The notes under the pieces are model-generated. The model was not told the origin of the DNA and ran no database searches. It was given only the letters and a program-made list of their open reading frames with translations. A stretch of 64,000 bases of DNA, taken from the NCBI GenBank assembly GCA_902790635.1, contig CADASN010000014.1, forward strand, positions 1-64,000. Reading direction: 5' to 3'. The DNA comes from an uncultured Bacteroidia bacterium (GTDB lineage Bacteria > Bacteroidota > Bacteroidia > Bacteroidales > UBA932). The translations under genes and the position numbers were made by a program. Positions 41,223 through 49,441 of this stretch are shown in pieces; the stretch's first letter is position 1; every line of letters begins with the position of its first letter.

Positions 41223-42307
41223 AAACGATCCTCAAAATAGAATCGCTCTATAAGCAGTTCGGTGACGTCCACGTTCTGAACGGCATCGACTGTGAGATCC
41301 GGGAGGGCGAGATCGTCTCCGTGATCGGACCGTCGGGCTGTGGCAAGAGTACCTTCATCCGCTGCCTGAACGGCCTGGAGCGTCCGACTTCCGGGCGTGT
41401 GCTGGTGGACGGCGTGGATATCTTTTCGCCGGAGGCGGATCTGCCCGCCATCCGGAGCAAGGTGGGGATGGTCTTCCAGGAGATCAACATCTTCGGCCAT
41501 CTGAGCGTCCTGGAGAACGTGATGCTCGGCCTGCTCAAGATCCGCAAAATGCCCCGGAAGGAAGCGAACGCCGAAGCGGTGCGCCTGCTGCGGCTGGTCG
41601 GTCTGGGCGAGAAACTGGACGCGATGCCGGATGCGCTTTCCGGCGGGCAGAAGCAGCGTGTGGGTATCGCCCGCTGCCTGGCGATGCAGCCGGAGGTGAT
41701 CCTGTTCGACGAGGCGACCTCCTCGCTGGATCCCAGGATGAAGACCGAGGTGCTCAGTGTGATCCGCGAACTGGCCAAACAGGGCCATACGATGCTGGTC
41801 GTGACCCATGAACTCAAGTTCGCGCGCGACGTCAGCACGCGCGTGCTCTTCATGCACGAAGGGCGGATCGTGGAGGAAGGCTCTCCGGAGCAGGTCTTCG
41901 ACCATCCGCAGAAGAGTCTGACGCGTGCGTTTGTCGACAACCTGCGCAGCCTGGTCTTCCAGATCGATTCGCAGGACTACGACCTCTACCAGCTCAATGC
42001 GGAGATCGAGTGGTTCTGCCAGCGCAATACGCTCGGCCGCCGCTATGTCTCACTGGAGCTGATTGTCGAGGAGATGCTCACCAAGATGATGCCGTTCACC
42101 GGTCCGATCCATATCTGCATCCACTGCAAGGAAATGTCGCAGGAAGTCTCGATTGAGATGGAGCAGGAGCAGTTCTCCGGCCAGATCGTCGGACGGGAAG
42201 GTACGGACGAGATCTCGCTGATGATCCTCCAGGGCCTCTGTGAGTCCATCGAGGAGGAGCAGCGCGGTACGACGCGCGTCGTCCGGATGGAAGCCCGGTC
42301 GGAATAG
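41219..42307 (+). CDS. Polar amino-acid ABC ATPase with C-terminal degenerate HATPase-like domain
   Basis: Residues 1-240 form a GlnQ/HisP-type ATPase: Walker A GPSGCGKST (37-45), signature LSGGQKQRVGIARCL (140-154), Walker B VILFDEATSSLDP and the switch histidine in VVTHELK. Residues about 246-362 are an extra domain. It aligns with the RsbW-like kinase of the same operon (SLELIVEEMLTKMM against SLNLALEEAVTNVM; the terminal LCESIEEEQRGTTRVVRM against IMDSVEYARRGGKNILTL). The N-box Asn is Lys289 and the G boxes are gone, so it should not phosphorylate. It might bind the STAS protein. Confidence 0.8.
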   Translation: MKTILKIESLYKQFGDVHVLNGIDCEIREGEIVSVIGPSGCGKSTFIRCLNGLERPTSGRVLVDGVDIFSPEADLPAIRSKVGMVFQEINIFGHLSVLENVMLGLLKIRKMPRKEANAEAVRLLRLVGLGEKLDAMPDALSGGQKQRVGIARCLAMQPEVILFDEATSSLDPRMKTEVLSVIRELAKQGHTMLVVTHELKFARDVSTRVLFMHEGRIVEEGSPEQVFDHPQKSLTRAFVDNLRSLVFQIDSQDYDLYQLNAEIEWFCQRNTLGRRYVSLELIVEEMLTKMMPFTGPIHICIHCKEMSQEVSIEMEQEQFSGQIVGREGTDEISLMILQGLCESIEEEQRGTTRVVRMEARSE

Positions 42308-42326
42308 CGTCCGGAATACCGGAATG

Positions 42327-42359
42327 AAAAGCGGAGATCCTTCCCAGGGTCTCCGCTTT
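42327..42359. terminator. Hairpin terminator between convergent operons
   Basis: AAAGCGGAGA/TCTCCGCTTT (extended by CC/GG with one mismatch) lies between the ABC ATPase and DUF2807 genes. A/T at the stem base suggests bidirectional use. Confidence 0.65.
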
Positions 42360-42383
42360 CCGTGTCAGATATAGTCCTATTGT

Positions 42384-43130
42384 TTAGTTGTTCGGTTTCC
42401 TGATTTTGCCGATGCCGCGGACCTTACTGGAAATGTTCTCCGCTTTGAGGCCGAGCGCGTCGATATCGCCGGCGCCGCTGATGCTGAGCTCGGCGTTGCC
42501 GGTCTGTCCGGAGACCGTCGCATCGCCCGCGCCGTTGATGGCCAGGGAGAGCTCGTCGCTTTCAAGCTTGGAGAGGGTCACATCTCCGGCTCCGTTGACG
42601 ATGATCTTGACCTTGCCGGCCTTCAGGCCGCTGATGCTCATGTCGCCGGCCCCGTTGACCGTGGCGTTGAAATCAAGTGCCGTGATGCCCTGCGGGGCGT
42701 CGAAGTCGACGGCACCATTGAAGGTAACCTCTTCGAGCACGGGGCTGGAGACGGAAATCTTGACATTCTTGAGCTTGTTGAACTTGGTGCCGTCGCTCTT
42801 GACCGTGAGGGTGCCGTTCTCGTTTTTCACGCTGAGGTGCGCGAGGACATTGTCCGGGGCGTTGATGCTGAAGGCGCAGTCGCCGGGCGTGTAAACCAGG
42901 TCGCCGGGGAAGTTGATCACCAGGTTGTGGAACTCGCCGGTCACTTCGTCCTGTGAGATGAAGTTGTCACTGGCATCGATGCTTTCGCCGTTCTCATCGG
43001 ATTCGAAGTGGATGCCGTAGTTGTTGCCCTGCATCTGCTGCTTGAGTTCGTCGCTGATCGTGATGAAGCGGCAGGAGGGGAGGGTGAGCAGCGCGCAGGC
43101 TGCAGCGAGGAGGAAAATATGGCGTTTCAT
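42384..43130 (-). CDS. DUF2807 lipoprotein (head GIN domain)
   Basis: A 248-residue protein with lipobox LTLPSC (Cys20) and a DUF2807 beta-helix-like domain. The repeats NATVNGAGDMSISG, IIVNGAGDVTLSK, AINGAGDATVSG and SISGAGDIDALG mark successive turns. Such proteins are abundant in Bacteroidetes envelopes; their function is unsettled. It is the last gene of the ABC-permease-GntR operon, 12 bp after the regulator, so it may be induced with an envelope-stress or antibiotic response. Confidence 0.8.
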   Translation of the reverse strand: MKRHIFLLAAACALLTLPSCRFITISDELKQQMQGNNYGIHFESDENGESIDASDNFISQDEVTGEFHNLVINFPGDLVYTPGDCAFSINAPDNVLAHLSVKNENGTLTVKSDGTKFNKLKNVKISVSSPVLEEVTFNGAVDFDAPQGITALDFNATVNGAGDMSISGLKAGKVKIIVNGAGDVTLSKLESDELSLAINGAGDATVSGQTGNAELSISGAGDIDALGLKAENISSKVRGIGKIRKPNN

Positions 43131-43142
43131 GTTTTATTGTTG

Positions 43143-43481
43143 TCAGTCAATGAATTCTTTGAGGTTGATGCCGAGCAGGGCGGCGCGGTTGCGGAAGATG
43201 GGGAGTTCCTCGTCGAGGAACTTGCGGCGCTCCGATTCGCGGATGAGGTCGATGGCGTCGCCGGCGACGAAGAAACCGATGCCGCGCTGGTTGAAGATGA
43301 CCTTGCGGTCTGTCAGGAGTTCGTAGGAACGGGCCACGGTGTTGGGGTTGACTCCGATCGTTGCGCCCCATTCCCGGACCGAGGGGATGCGCCCTCCGGG
43401 TTTGAATTCCCCGGTGAGGATCCGGTCGCAGAGGTTGTCTGCGATCTGGACATAGATGGGTTTGTTGGCGTCGAATTCCAT
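43143..43481 (-). CDS. GntR-family (YtrA-type) transcriptional regulator
   Basis: A 112-residue protein with a GntR winged helix (IYVQIADNLCDRILTGEFKPGGRIPSVREWGATIGVNPNTVARSYELLTDRKVI) and only a short helical tail, as in the YtrA subfamily. These regulators usually repress the ABC transporter operon in which they lie. Here it is the third gene after an ATPase and a membrane protein, 4 bp from the latter, consistent with autoregulation of the operon. Confidence 0.88.
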   Translation of the reverse strand: MEFDANKPIYVQIADNLCDRILTGEFKPGGRIPSVREWGATIGVNPNTVARSYELLTDRKVIFNQRGIGFFVAGDAIDLIRESERRKFLDEELPIFRNRAALLGINLKEFID

Positions 43482-43485
43482 AATG

Positions 43486-44286
43486 CTAGTGTTTTAGGGT
43501 GCGGAGGCGGTAGTAGATGCCGCCGAGAAGTCCGCCGATGATCAGGGTAAACAAGATGCTGATGGTCCAGTTGAAGGTGCTGATTGCCTTGTCCGGGCTG
43601 GAGAAGTATTCGGTGAACATCTGGGGATCGATGTCGGCGGTGCCCAGGACAGCGACCATCAGGGCGGAGCAGGCCATGCCGAACAGCATCAGGCAGAGGA
43701 GGGTCTTGGCGACCTTGGCTTTCTTGAAGCAGATGGCGCCGAGGGTGAAGACCAGGATGTTCTCGCACCAGGAGAGAAAGACGATGGCCGGGAAATTGAA
43801 GGTGATCCCTTCGGAAGCCAGCATCTCATGAAACTCGCGGCCCAGGCCGAGGGAGAACACGCGGTCACCGTAGGCGGTCGGGAAGACCAGCCCCATCAGG
43901 CCGTCGGTAGCGAAGAGCAGGGCGAACAGGATGACCGGGAGGACGATGCAGACGATCACGGCCATCGAGAGCCATTTCTCGAGGGTGGAGGCGGGAAGCA
44001 TCAGGAAGTCCGACCCCGCCCGTTTCTCCGTAACGAAACCGTAGAGTTTGGCGCCGGCACCGAAGAAGACCACGATGCAGGCCAGGAAGATGCCCAGGAA
44101 TTTCATCTCGTCGGGGGTCTCGCCGATGCCGTCGCCGCTGATCAGGCTGACGAACTGGAAGACCAGGAAAATGAGGGCCGGGATGATGCCGAGCAGCAGC
44201 AGGCTGATGCCGTAATTGTTCCAGCCACGGCGCAGGTCATACAGGAAGTAGTTGCCGAAGCGCTTGATATCGAAAATGTTATTCAT
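43486..44286 (-). CDS. ABC transporter membrane subunit
   Basis: A 266-residue protein with about six transmembrane segments (GISLLLLGIIPALIFLVFQFV; LGIFLACIVVFFGAGAKLYGFV; WLSMAVIVCIVLPVILFALLFAT; and others near the C-terminus). It is not similar to a well-characterised permease by eye. It overlaps the ATPase gene by 8 bp and precedes the GntR gene by 4 bp, so it is the membrane partner of that ATPase. The substrate is unknown; YtrA-type systems often respond to cell-wall-active compounds. Confidence 0.75.
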   Translation of the reverse strand: MNNIFDIKRFGNYFLYDLRRGWNNYGISLLLLGIIPALIFLVFQFVSLISGDGIGETPDEMKFLGIFLACIVVFFGAGAKLYGFVTEKRAGSDFLMLPASTLEKWLSMAVIVCIVLPVILFALLFATDGLMGLVFPTAYGDRVFSLGLGREFHEMLASEGITFNFPAIVFLSWCENILVFTLGAICFKKAKVAKTLLCLMLFGMACSALMVAVLGTADIDPQMFTEYFSSPDKAISTFNWTISILFTLIIGGLLGGIYYRLRTLKH

Positions 44287-45109
44287 GGTTGAAAAGGCTT
44301 TTTACGAGTTCTTTGTGCTTGTGGACAGTGTTGAAGAGGGCCTCGATGTTCACCTTGCTGTCTCGCTTGTCCGTGTTGGGGAGGACCTGGATGAAGCCGC
44401 CGGGCAGCTGCTCGGAGTAGAGGCTGTCGGGATGCAGGGTGACGCCGTAGTCAAAGTAGAGTTTGTCGGCGATCTGTTCCAGGGAAGCGTTGAGCAGGAC
44501 GTCCTGGCGGTCCAGGATGATGATCGGGTCGATGATGTTCTCGAGGTCACGCACCTGGTGGGTGGAGATCACGATGGTCGCATCTTCGGCCGTGTACTTC
44601 ATCAGGGCGGAGCGGAACTGCGCCTTGGAGGGGATGTCCAGGCCGTTGGTCGGCTCGTCCAGGAAGAGGAAGCGGACGCCGGCGGCAAGCGCGAAGGCGA
44701 TATAGGTCTTTTTGAGTTGGCCGGCGGACATGGCGTTCATCTTCTGGTCAGGCTCGACCTCGAACTCGCGGAGGATGGCCTCGAAGTTCGCTGCGGAGAA
44801 TTTCGGCCAGAACTTGCCCGTGGCTTTGCCCCAGGCGAGGGCCTTGTCGTTGACGGGAGCGACTTCATCGGGGAGGTAGTACTGGTCCTGGAGGAGGACA
44901 GGTTCGCGCTTCCAGGGATTGTGGCCATCCGTGGTGATCGTGCCTGCCTGGGTCTTCTTCAGGCCGCAGAGGAGGGTCAGCAGCGTTGTCTTGCCAACGC
45001 CGTTCTCTCCCAGCAGTCCGTAGATCTTGCCGGGTTCGAGGTTCATCGTAATGTTGCGGAGAACCTCTGTGGAGCCGTAGCTGAATGCGAGATTGTCGAT
45101 TTGTATCAT
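44279..45109 (-). CDS. ABC transporter ATPase of the GntR-linked system
   Basis: A 276-residue ATPase with Walker A GLLGENGVGKTTLLTLLCGL, signature MSAGQLKKTYIAFALA and Walker B RFLFLDEPTNGLD; the switch histidine is in ISTHQVRD. The C-terminal 70 residues form a small extra domain. It is the first gene of the operon; a -7 box lies 35 bp upstream. The nearby GntR regulator and DUF2807 lipoprotein suggest an inducible efflux or envelope-maintenance system, which is inference. Confidence 0.88.
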   Translation of the reverse strand: MIQIDNLAFSYGSTEVLRNITMNLEPGKIYGLLGENGVGKTTLLTLLCGLKKTQAGTITTDGHNPWKREPVLLQDQYYLPDEVAPVNDKALAWGKATGKFWPKFSAANFEAILREFEVEPDQKMNAMSAGQLKKTYIAFALAAGVRFLFLDEPTNGLDIPSKAQFRSALMKYTAEDATIVISTHQVRDLENIIDPIIILDRQDVLLNASLEQIADKLYFDYGVTLHPDSLYSEQLPGGFIQVLPNTDKRDSKVNIEALFNTVHKHKELVKSLFNHE

Positions 45110-45143
45110 AACCTTTGTAGTGTATTAGTTCATTAGCACACCA

Positions 45144-45151
45144 CAAAGGTA
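45144..45151 (-). promoter_or_regulatory. -7 box of the GntR-linked ABC operon
   Basis: TACCTTTG on the minus strand, 35 bp before the ATPase start; the A/T-rich stretch beside it separates it from the divergent nucleotidase gene. Confidence 0.55.
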
Positions 45152-45223
45152 CGGCAATTTTTGAATAATCCAAATTTTTTTTCAAATATTTTTCCTGTTT
45201 TTTTCACTCCGGCAGTTTTTTAT

Positions 45224-45231
45224 TAATTTTG
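45224..45231 (+). promoter_or_regulatory. -7 box of the 5'-nucleotidase gene
   Basis: TAATTTTG, only 6 bp before the ATG at 45238, so the transcript may have almost no leader. Confidence 0.5.
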
Positions 45232-45237
45232 TATGTG

Positions 45238-46974
45238 ATGAAACGCGTTTGCTATTGCCTTCTTGCGGCGGCGCTGCTGATACTGGCCGCCTCTTGCTCC
45301 CCGGACGAGCGTATCCTCCATATCGTGACTACCGGCGATGTCCATGGAAGTTGGTTTGATGAGCCTTACGTCGATGGGCAGGCGACCAAGACGAGCCTGA
45401 TGTCCGTCAGTGCCTGGGTGGACAGCCTCCGGGGGGCGGTAGGGGAGCGCAATGTCCTGCTGCTGGACGCGGGGGACTGCCTGCAGGGAGACAATGCTCC
45501 TTATTATTATAATTATGTCGCAGAGCTGGAGGAACATCTCTTCCCGCGTATCGTCTCCTATATGAAATATGACGCGGTCACCGTGGGAAACCATGACATC
45601 GAGACCGGGCATCCGGTCTATGACTGGATTGCGAAGGAACTGGCCGCCCGCAAGATTCCCTTCCTGGGCGGCAATGCCGTCCGAACGGACAACGGAGAGC
45701 CGTATTTCCCTGTTTATAAAATGTTCCGCCGCGGCGGGATGAAGGTGGCCGTGCTGGGTTTCACCAATCCGAACATGAAAGCCTGGCTGGCCGAACCGAT
45801 CTGGAGCGGCATCGAGTTCGTGTCCCTGATTCCCTGCGTGCAGGAATGGGTGGACCGCGTGCGGGCGAAGGAGAAGCCCGACGTGGTGGTGGTGCTGGTG
45901 CATTCCGGGACAGGCAGCGGTGACGGCGCGGTCCTGGAGAGCCAGGGTCTCGACCTGCTGGACACGCTGAAGGGCGTGGACGTGCTGGTAACTTCCCACG
46001 ATCACCGTCCCTATGTCCAGGAAAAGGACGGCACCTGGCTGATCAATGGCGGCGCCCGCGCCGGCAATGTCGGCCACGCGGTGATCAAGGCTGCCAAGAA
46101 GGACGGCCACCTGGACAAGGAGATCCGGGGCGAGTATGTCCGGATGGACAAGAACAAGGTCAACGAAGCGATGAAGGAGCATTTCCGTCCCGATTTCGAG
46201 CGGATCAAGGCCTTCACCCTGCAGCCTGTGGGTGAACTGGGTGTAGAACTTCGCACGCGTGACGCCTACACGGGCATGTCCGACTATACCAATCTCGTGC
46301 ATACGGTGCAGCTCGGTGTTCCGGATGTCCGCCTGTCTTTCGCCGCTCCATTGACTTACAACGGCACCGTCAATGCCGGACAGGTGATCTATAACGACAT
46401 GTTCACGATCTATCCTTTCGAGAACCAGCTCTACATCGTGAAGATGAAAGGCTCCGAGGTCAAGAACTACCTGGAGTACTCCTATGATCACTGGATCCAG
46501 ACACCGGGCCAGCATGTCCTGCGGATCCAGGATGCGCCCGACGCCCGGACCGGGGCGAAGCGCTGGTCTTTCGTGTATCGTTCATACAATTTCGACTCGG
46601 CGGCCGGCCTGGTCTATACGGTGGACGTGACCCGTCCCGCAGGCAGCCGCGTGCAGATCAAGTCCCTTGCGGACGGGTCCCCCTTCGACCCGGACGGCTG
46701 GTACAACGTAGCGATGACCTCCTACCGCGCCAGCGGCGGAGGCAACATCATTCCGGAGGGTGCCGGCCTGAGCCAGGAGGAGATGGACGAACGGATCGTG
46801 AACCGGCTGCCGGAGATCCGGGAGCTGATCTATCAGTATATCAAAGAGCACGGCACCATCGATGCCGCGCTCATCCGTGACCATAGCCTTCTCGGCGAGT
46901 GGCACTTCGTGCCGGAGAAACTCGTGAATCCGATGCTGGAGGCCGATATGGAGCTTATCTTCGGAAAGCCTTGA
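45238..46974 (+). CDS. 5'-nucleotidase / 2',3'-cyclic phosphodiesterase family lipoprotein
   Basis: A 578-residue exported metallophosphoesterase with lipobox LAASC. The N-terminal dimetal domain has the family motifs TTGDVHGSW, LLDAGDCLQGD, VGNHDIETG, VVLVHSGTG and TSHDHRPY. The C-terminal 5'-nucleotidase domain follows (about 310-540: YTNLVHTVQL; NDMFTIYPFENQLYIVKMKG; YRASGGGNII). It should remove phosphate from nucleotides outside the cytoplasm. The ATG at 45238 is used rather than the TTG at 45229, which overlaps the promoter. It overlaps the convergent ffh gene by 20 bp. Confidence 0.88.
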   Translation: MKRVCYCLLAAALLILAASCSPDERILHIVTTGDVHGSWFDEPYVDGQATKTSLMSVSAWVDSLRGAVGERNVLLLDAGDCLQGDNAPYYYNYVAELEEHLFPRIVSYMKYDAVTVGNHDIETGHPVYDWIAKELAARKIPFLGGNAVRTDNGEPYFPVYKMFRRGGMKVAVLGFTNPNMKAWLAEPIWSGIEFVSLIPCVQEWVDRVRAKEKPDVVVVLVHSGTGSGDGAVLESQGLDLLDTLKGVDVLVTSHDHRPYVQEKDGTWLINGGARAGNVGHAVIKAAKKDGHLDKEIRGEYVRMDKNKVNEAMKEHFRPDFERIKAFTLQPVGELGVELRTRDAYTGMSDYTNLVHTVQLGVPDVRLSFAAPLTYNGTVNAGQVIYNDMFTIYPFENQLYIVKMKGSEVKNYLEYSYDHWIQTPGQHVLRIQDAPDARTGAKRWSFVYRSYNFDSAAGLVYTVDVTRPAGSRVQIKSLADGSPFDPDGWYNVAMTSYRASGGGNIIPEGAGLSQEEMDERIVNRLPEIRELIYQYIKEHGTIDAALIRDHSLLGEWHFVPEKLVNPMLEADMELIFGKP

Positions 46975-48277
46975 GACGCTGCTGAAGGGAGCCGTCCACG
47001 GCCATCTTCATCATTTTGCGCGTCTGCTCAAACTGTTTGAGAAGTTTGTTGACGTCTGCGACGCTGGTACCGGATCCTTTCGCGATGCGGCTGCGGCGCG
47101 AGCCGTTGAGGCATTCGGGGTGCTCTTTTTCGTAAGGAGTCATCGACCGGATGATGGCCTCGGTCGGCTTGAATGCGTCGTCCGGGATGTCCACGTCTTT
47201 GAGCGCCTTGTCCATTCCGGGGAGCATCCCCGCCAGATCCTTCATGCTGCCCATTTTCTGGACCTGCTGGATCTGATTATAGAAATCATTCAGTGTGAAT
47301 TGGTTATGTGCAATCTTTTTCTTGAGTGCGCGCGCCTCTTTCTCGTCATACTGCTCCTGGGCCTTTTCGACCAGGGACACGACGTCGCCCATCCCGAGGA
47401 TGCGGTCGGCGACGCGCGCCGGATAGAAGATGTCGAGGGCTTCCATCTTCTCGCCCGAGCTGACGAACTTGATGGGTTTGCCGGTCACGGCCTTGATCGA
47501 GAGGGCCGCACCGCCGCGGGTGTCGCCGTCCATCTTGGTCAGCACCACGCCGTCGTAGTCGATGGCTTGGTTGAAGGCCTTGGCGGATTCGACGGCGTCC
47601 TGGCCGGTCATCGCATCCACGACGAAGAGGGTCTCAGTCGGATTGACGGCCTTGTGGAGGGTGGAAATCTCCGCCATCAGTTCCTGGTCCACGGTCAGGC
47701 GTCCGGCAGTATCCACGATCACGACGCTGTAGCCTTGCTGGCGGGCATACTGGATGGCATCTTTGGCGACTTTGACGGGGTCTTTCTCCCCGTCCTGCGA
47801 ATAAACCTCCACGCCCACCTGGGCGCCCAGGGTCTTGAGCTGCTCGATGGCAGCCGGACGGAAGGTGTCGCAGGCCGCGAGCAGGACCTTCATGCCGCGC
47901 TTGCTCTTGATGTGCAGGGCCAGCTTGCCGCTGAAGGTCGTCTTACCGGAACCGTTCAGACCGGCTACGAGCACCACGGCAGGGGAGCCTTTGACATTGA
48001 TCTCGCTATGCTCGGAACCCATGAACGCGGCCAGTTCGTCGTGGACGATCTTGACCATCATCTGCTGCGGCTTGACGGCCGTGAGCACACCGGTGCCCAG
48101 CGCCTGCGTCTTGACGCGGTCGCAGAATTCCTTGGCGACCTTGTAGGAGACGTCCGCGTCCAGCAGGGCCCGGCGGATTTCCTTGACGGTCTCGGCTACG
48201 TTGACTTCGGTGATCTTGCCTTCGCCCTTGAGGATCTTGAAGGATCTTTCCAGTCTGTCTGACAGATTTTCGAACAT
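46955..48277 (-). CDS. ffh: Signal recognition particle protein
   Basis: A 440-residue GTPase that binds signal sequences and the SRP RNA and delivers ribosomes to FtsY. The start at 48277 (MFENLSDRLERSFKILKG) is the family start; an upstream frame to 48640 is rejected. The NG domain shows GLNGSGKTTFSGKLA, DTFRPAAIEQL, DTAGRL and TKMDGDTRGG. The methionine-rich M domain includes the RNA-binding segment SRRSRIAKGSG. It is monocistronic and divergent from a small AraC gene. Confidence 0.95.
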   Translation of the reverse strand: MFENLSDRLERSFKILKGEGKITEVNVAETVKEIRRALLDADVSYKVAKEFCDRVKTQALGTGVLTAVKPQQMMVKIVHDELAAFMGSEHSEINVKGSPAVVLVAGLNGSGKTTFSGKLALHIKSKRGMKVLLAACDTFRPAAIEQLKTLGAQVGVEVYSQDGEKDPVKVAKDAIQYARQQGYSVVIVDTAGRLTVDQELMAEISTLHKAVNPTETLFVVDAMTGQDAVESAKAFNQAIDYDGVVLTKMDGDTRGGAALSIKAVTGKPIKFVSSGEKMEALDIFYPARVADRILGMGDVVSLVEKAQEQYDEKEARALKKKIAHNQFTLNDFYNQIQQVQKMGSMKDLAGMLPGMDKALKDVDIPDDAFKPTEAIIRSMTPYEKEHPECLNGSRRSRIAKGSGTSVADVNKLLKQFEQTRKMMKMAVDGSLQQRLKAFRR

Positions 48278-48304
48278 GGGAATTGCTACTAAAAATTCAA
48301 AGCA

Positions 48305-48312
48305 CAAAGATA
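48305..48312 (-). promoter_or_regulatory. -7 box of ffh
   Basis: TATCTTTG on the minus strand, 27 bp before the ffh start. Confidence 0.6.
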
Positions 48313-48704
48313 TGAAACTTTTTTTACGCCGCATAATCCATCGGCTCAAATGCGATCCCGCGGAGCAGCTGTATGAGCGGATTGCCCGGTCAGTAGATAC
48401 CTGGGTGGCCGGAAAGGGCTTCCTGAAAGTCCTTCCGACGGTGCCCGCCATCGCCTCCGATATCGGCGTGGGGCCGGACCAGTTGGCCCGGCTCATCCGG
48501 ATCCGAACCGGCCAGACCATACTGGGGTGGCGCAAGTGCCTGCGAATCGACGAAGCGAAAAGCATCCTGCGCGAATACCCCGCGCTGCCGCTTTCGTCCG
48601 TGGCGTCGATGGTCGGCATCGGCGACAAGTCCAATTTCAAGCGTCAGTTCACGGAAGTGGTGGGGATGTCTCCCGGGGAATGGCGGAAGCGGGGAACGGC
48701 GTGA
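48312..48704 (+). CDS. Small AraC-type DNA-binding protein
   Basis: A 130-residue protein consisting only of an AraC/XylS helix-turn-helix region. The first HTH reads AIASDIGVGPDQLARLIRIRTG; the second, more conserved, is LSSVASMVGIGDKSNFKRQFTEVVGMSPGEWRK. There is no ligand-binding domain, so control may be through expression or partners. Its start codon touches the ffh promoter box on the other strand. The gene ends 6 bp from the convergent CDF transporter gene. Confidence 0.72.
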   Translation: MKLFLRRIIHRLKCDPAEQLYERIARSVDTWVAGKGFLKVLPTVPAIASDIGVGPDQLARLIRIRTGQTILGWRKCLRIDEAKSILREYPALPLSSVASMVGIGDKSNFKRQFTEVVGMSPGEWRKRGTA

Positions 48705-48710
48705 CGGAGT

Positions 48711-49337
48711 CTATTTCCCGGACAGGGTCCGGAGGGCCTCCAGGGCCAGGCGGACGGTGTTGAAGAGGATAACGGCCGAGATGACGAGGCTGATCAGGGG
48801 ATCGATGATGTGCAGTCCGGTGCGGCTGATGACGATGCCGGAGATCACCACGCCAAGCGAAAGCAGCGAGTCGGTGGCCATGTGCAGGAAGGCGGCCCGC
48901 GTGTTGATGTCCTGGCGATGGCGCATCAGCAGCCAGGCACTCAGGCCGCTGACCAGGATGCCGACTCCGGCAGTCCAGGAGATGGCCGTCCCGTCCACCG
49001 GGGCGGGTTCGGAGATCTTGAGGATGCTCTCGCGGACAATCAGTCCGACGGCTACCAGCAGGATGAGGGCATTGACCAGGGCAATCCCGGCGGAGATCCG
49101 CCGGAAATCCCCGTTCTGCCGCAGTGCCAGGTGGAAGCCCACCAGGGCAATCAGCAGGGAGAAGACGTCGATGAGTTTGTGCCCGGCATCGGAGACCAGT
49201 CCCAGGGAATGGTGGGTCAGTCCGATGACCACTTCGAGAATGACGAAGGCCAGGTTGAGGGCGATGGACACCTTGTAGGCACCGTACAATGCGTGGTTGT
49301 CCGGCTCCGGCGGGATATGCTGATGAGTATGCATCAT
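48711..49337 (-). CDS. Cation diffusion facilitator transporter, short form
   Basis: A 208-residue membrane protein with six transmembrane segments and both CDF metal-binding motifs: Asp50-x2-His53-x3-Asp57 (SDAGHKLID) in TM2 and His152-x3-Asp156 (HMATD) in TM5. An N-terminal histidine-rich MMHTHQHI may also bind metal. It lacks the cytoplasmic C-terminal domain that most CDF proteins (about 300 residues) have. It should export Zn2+ or a similar ion in exchange for protons. The -7 box is 1 bp from the first ATG, so the second Met (49334) may be the leaderless start. Confidence 0.83.
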   Translation of the reverse strand: MMHTHQHIPPEPDNHALYGAYKVSIALNLAFVILEVVIGLTHHSLGLVSDAGHKLIDVFSLLIALVGFHLALRQNGDFRRISAGIALVNALILLVAVGLIVRESILKISEPAPVDGTAISWTAGVGILVSGLSAWLLMRHRQDINTRAAFLHMATDSLLSLGVVISGIVISRTGLHIIDPLISLVISAVILFNTVRLALEALRTLSGK

Positions 49338-49338
49338 A

Positions 49339-49346
49339 CAAAGATA
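49339..49346 (-). promoter_or_regulatory. -7 box of the CDF gene
   Basis: TATCTTTG on the minus strand, directly abutting the start codon. Confidence 0.5.
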
Positions 49347-49441
49347 CGCTTTTTTATGGTTCGGTGGGCCTTTTTTCCAATTTGCCAGTCCTAAATTCGC
49401 ATTTGAATGGACAAATTGTTATCTTTATAGTCCTTAATAAC

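Noticed and set aside
46955-48640. 561-residue version of Ffh starting at 48640
   Set aside because: The extra N-terminal 121 residues lie antisense to the AraC-like gene and upstream of the ffh promoter box; the family start is at 48277.
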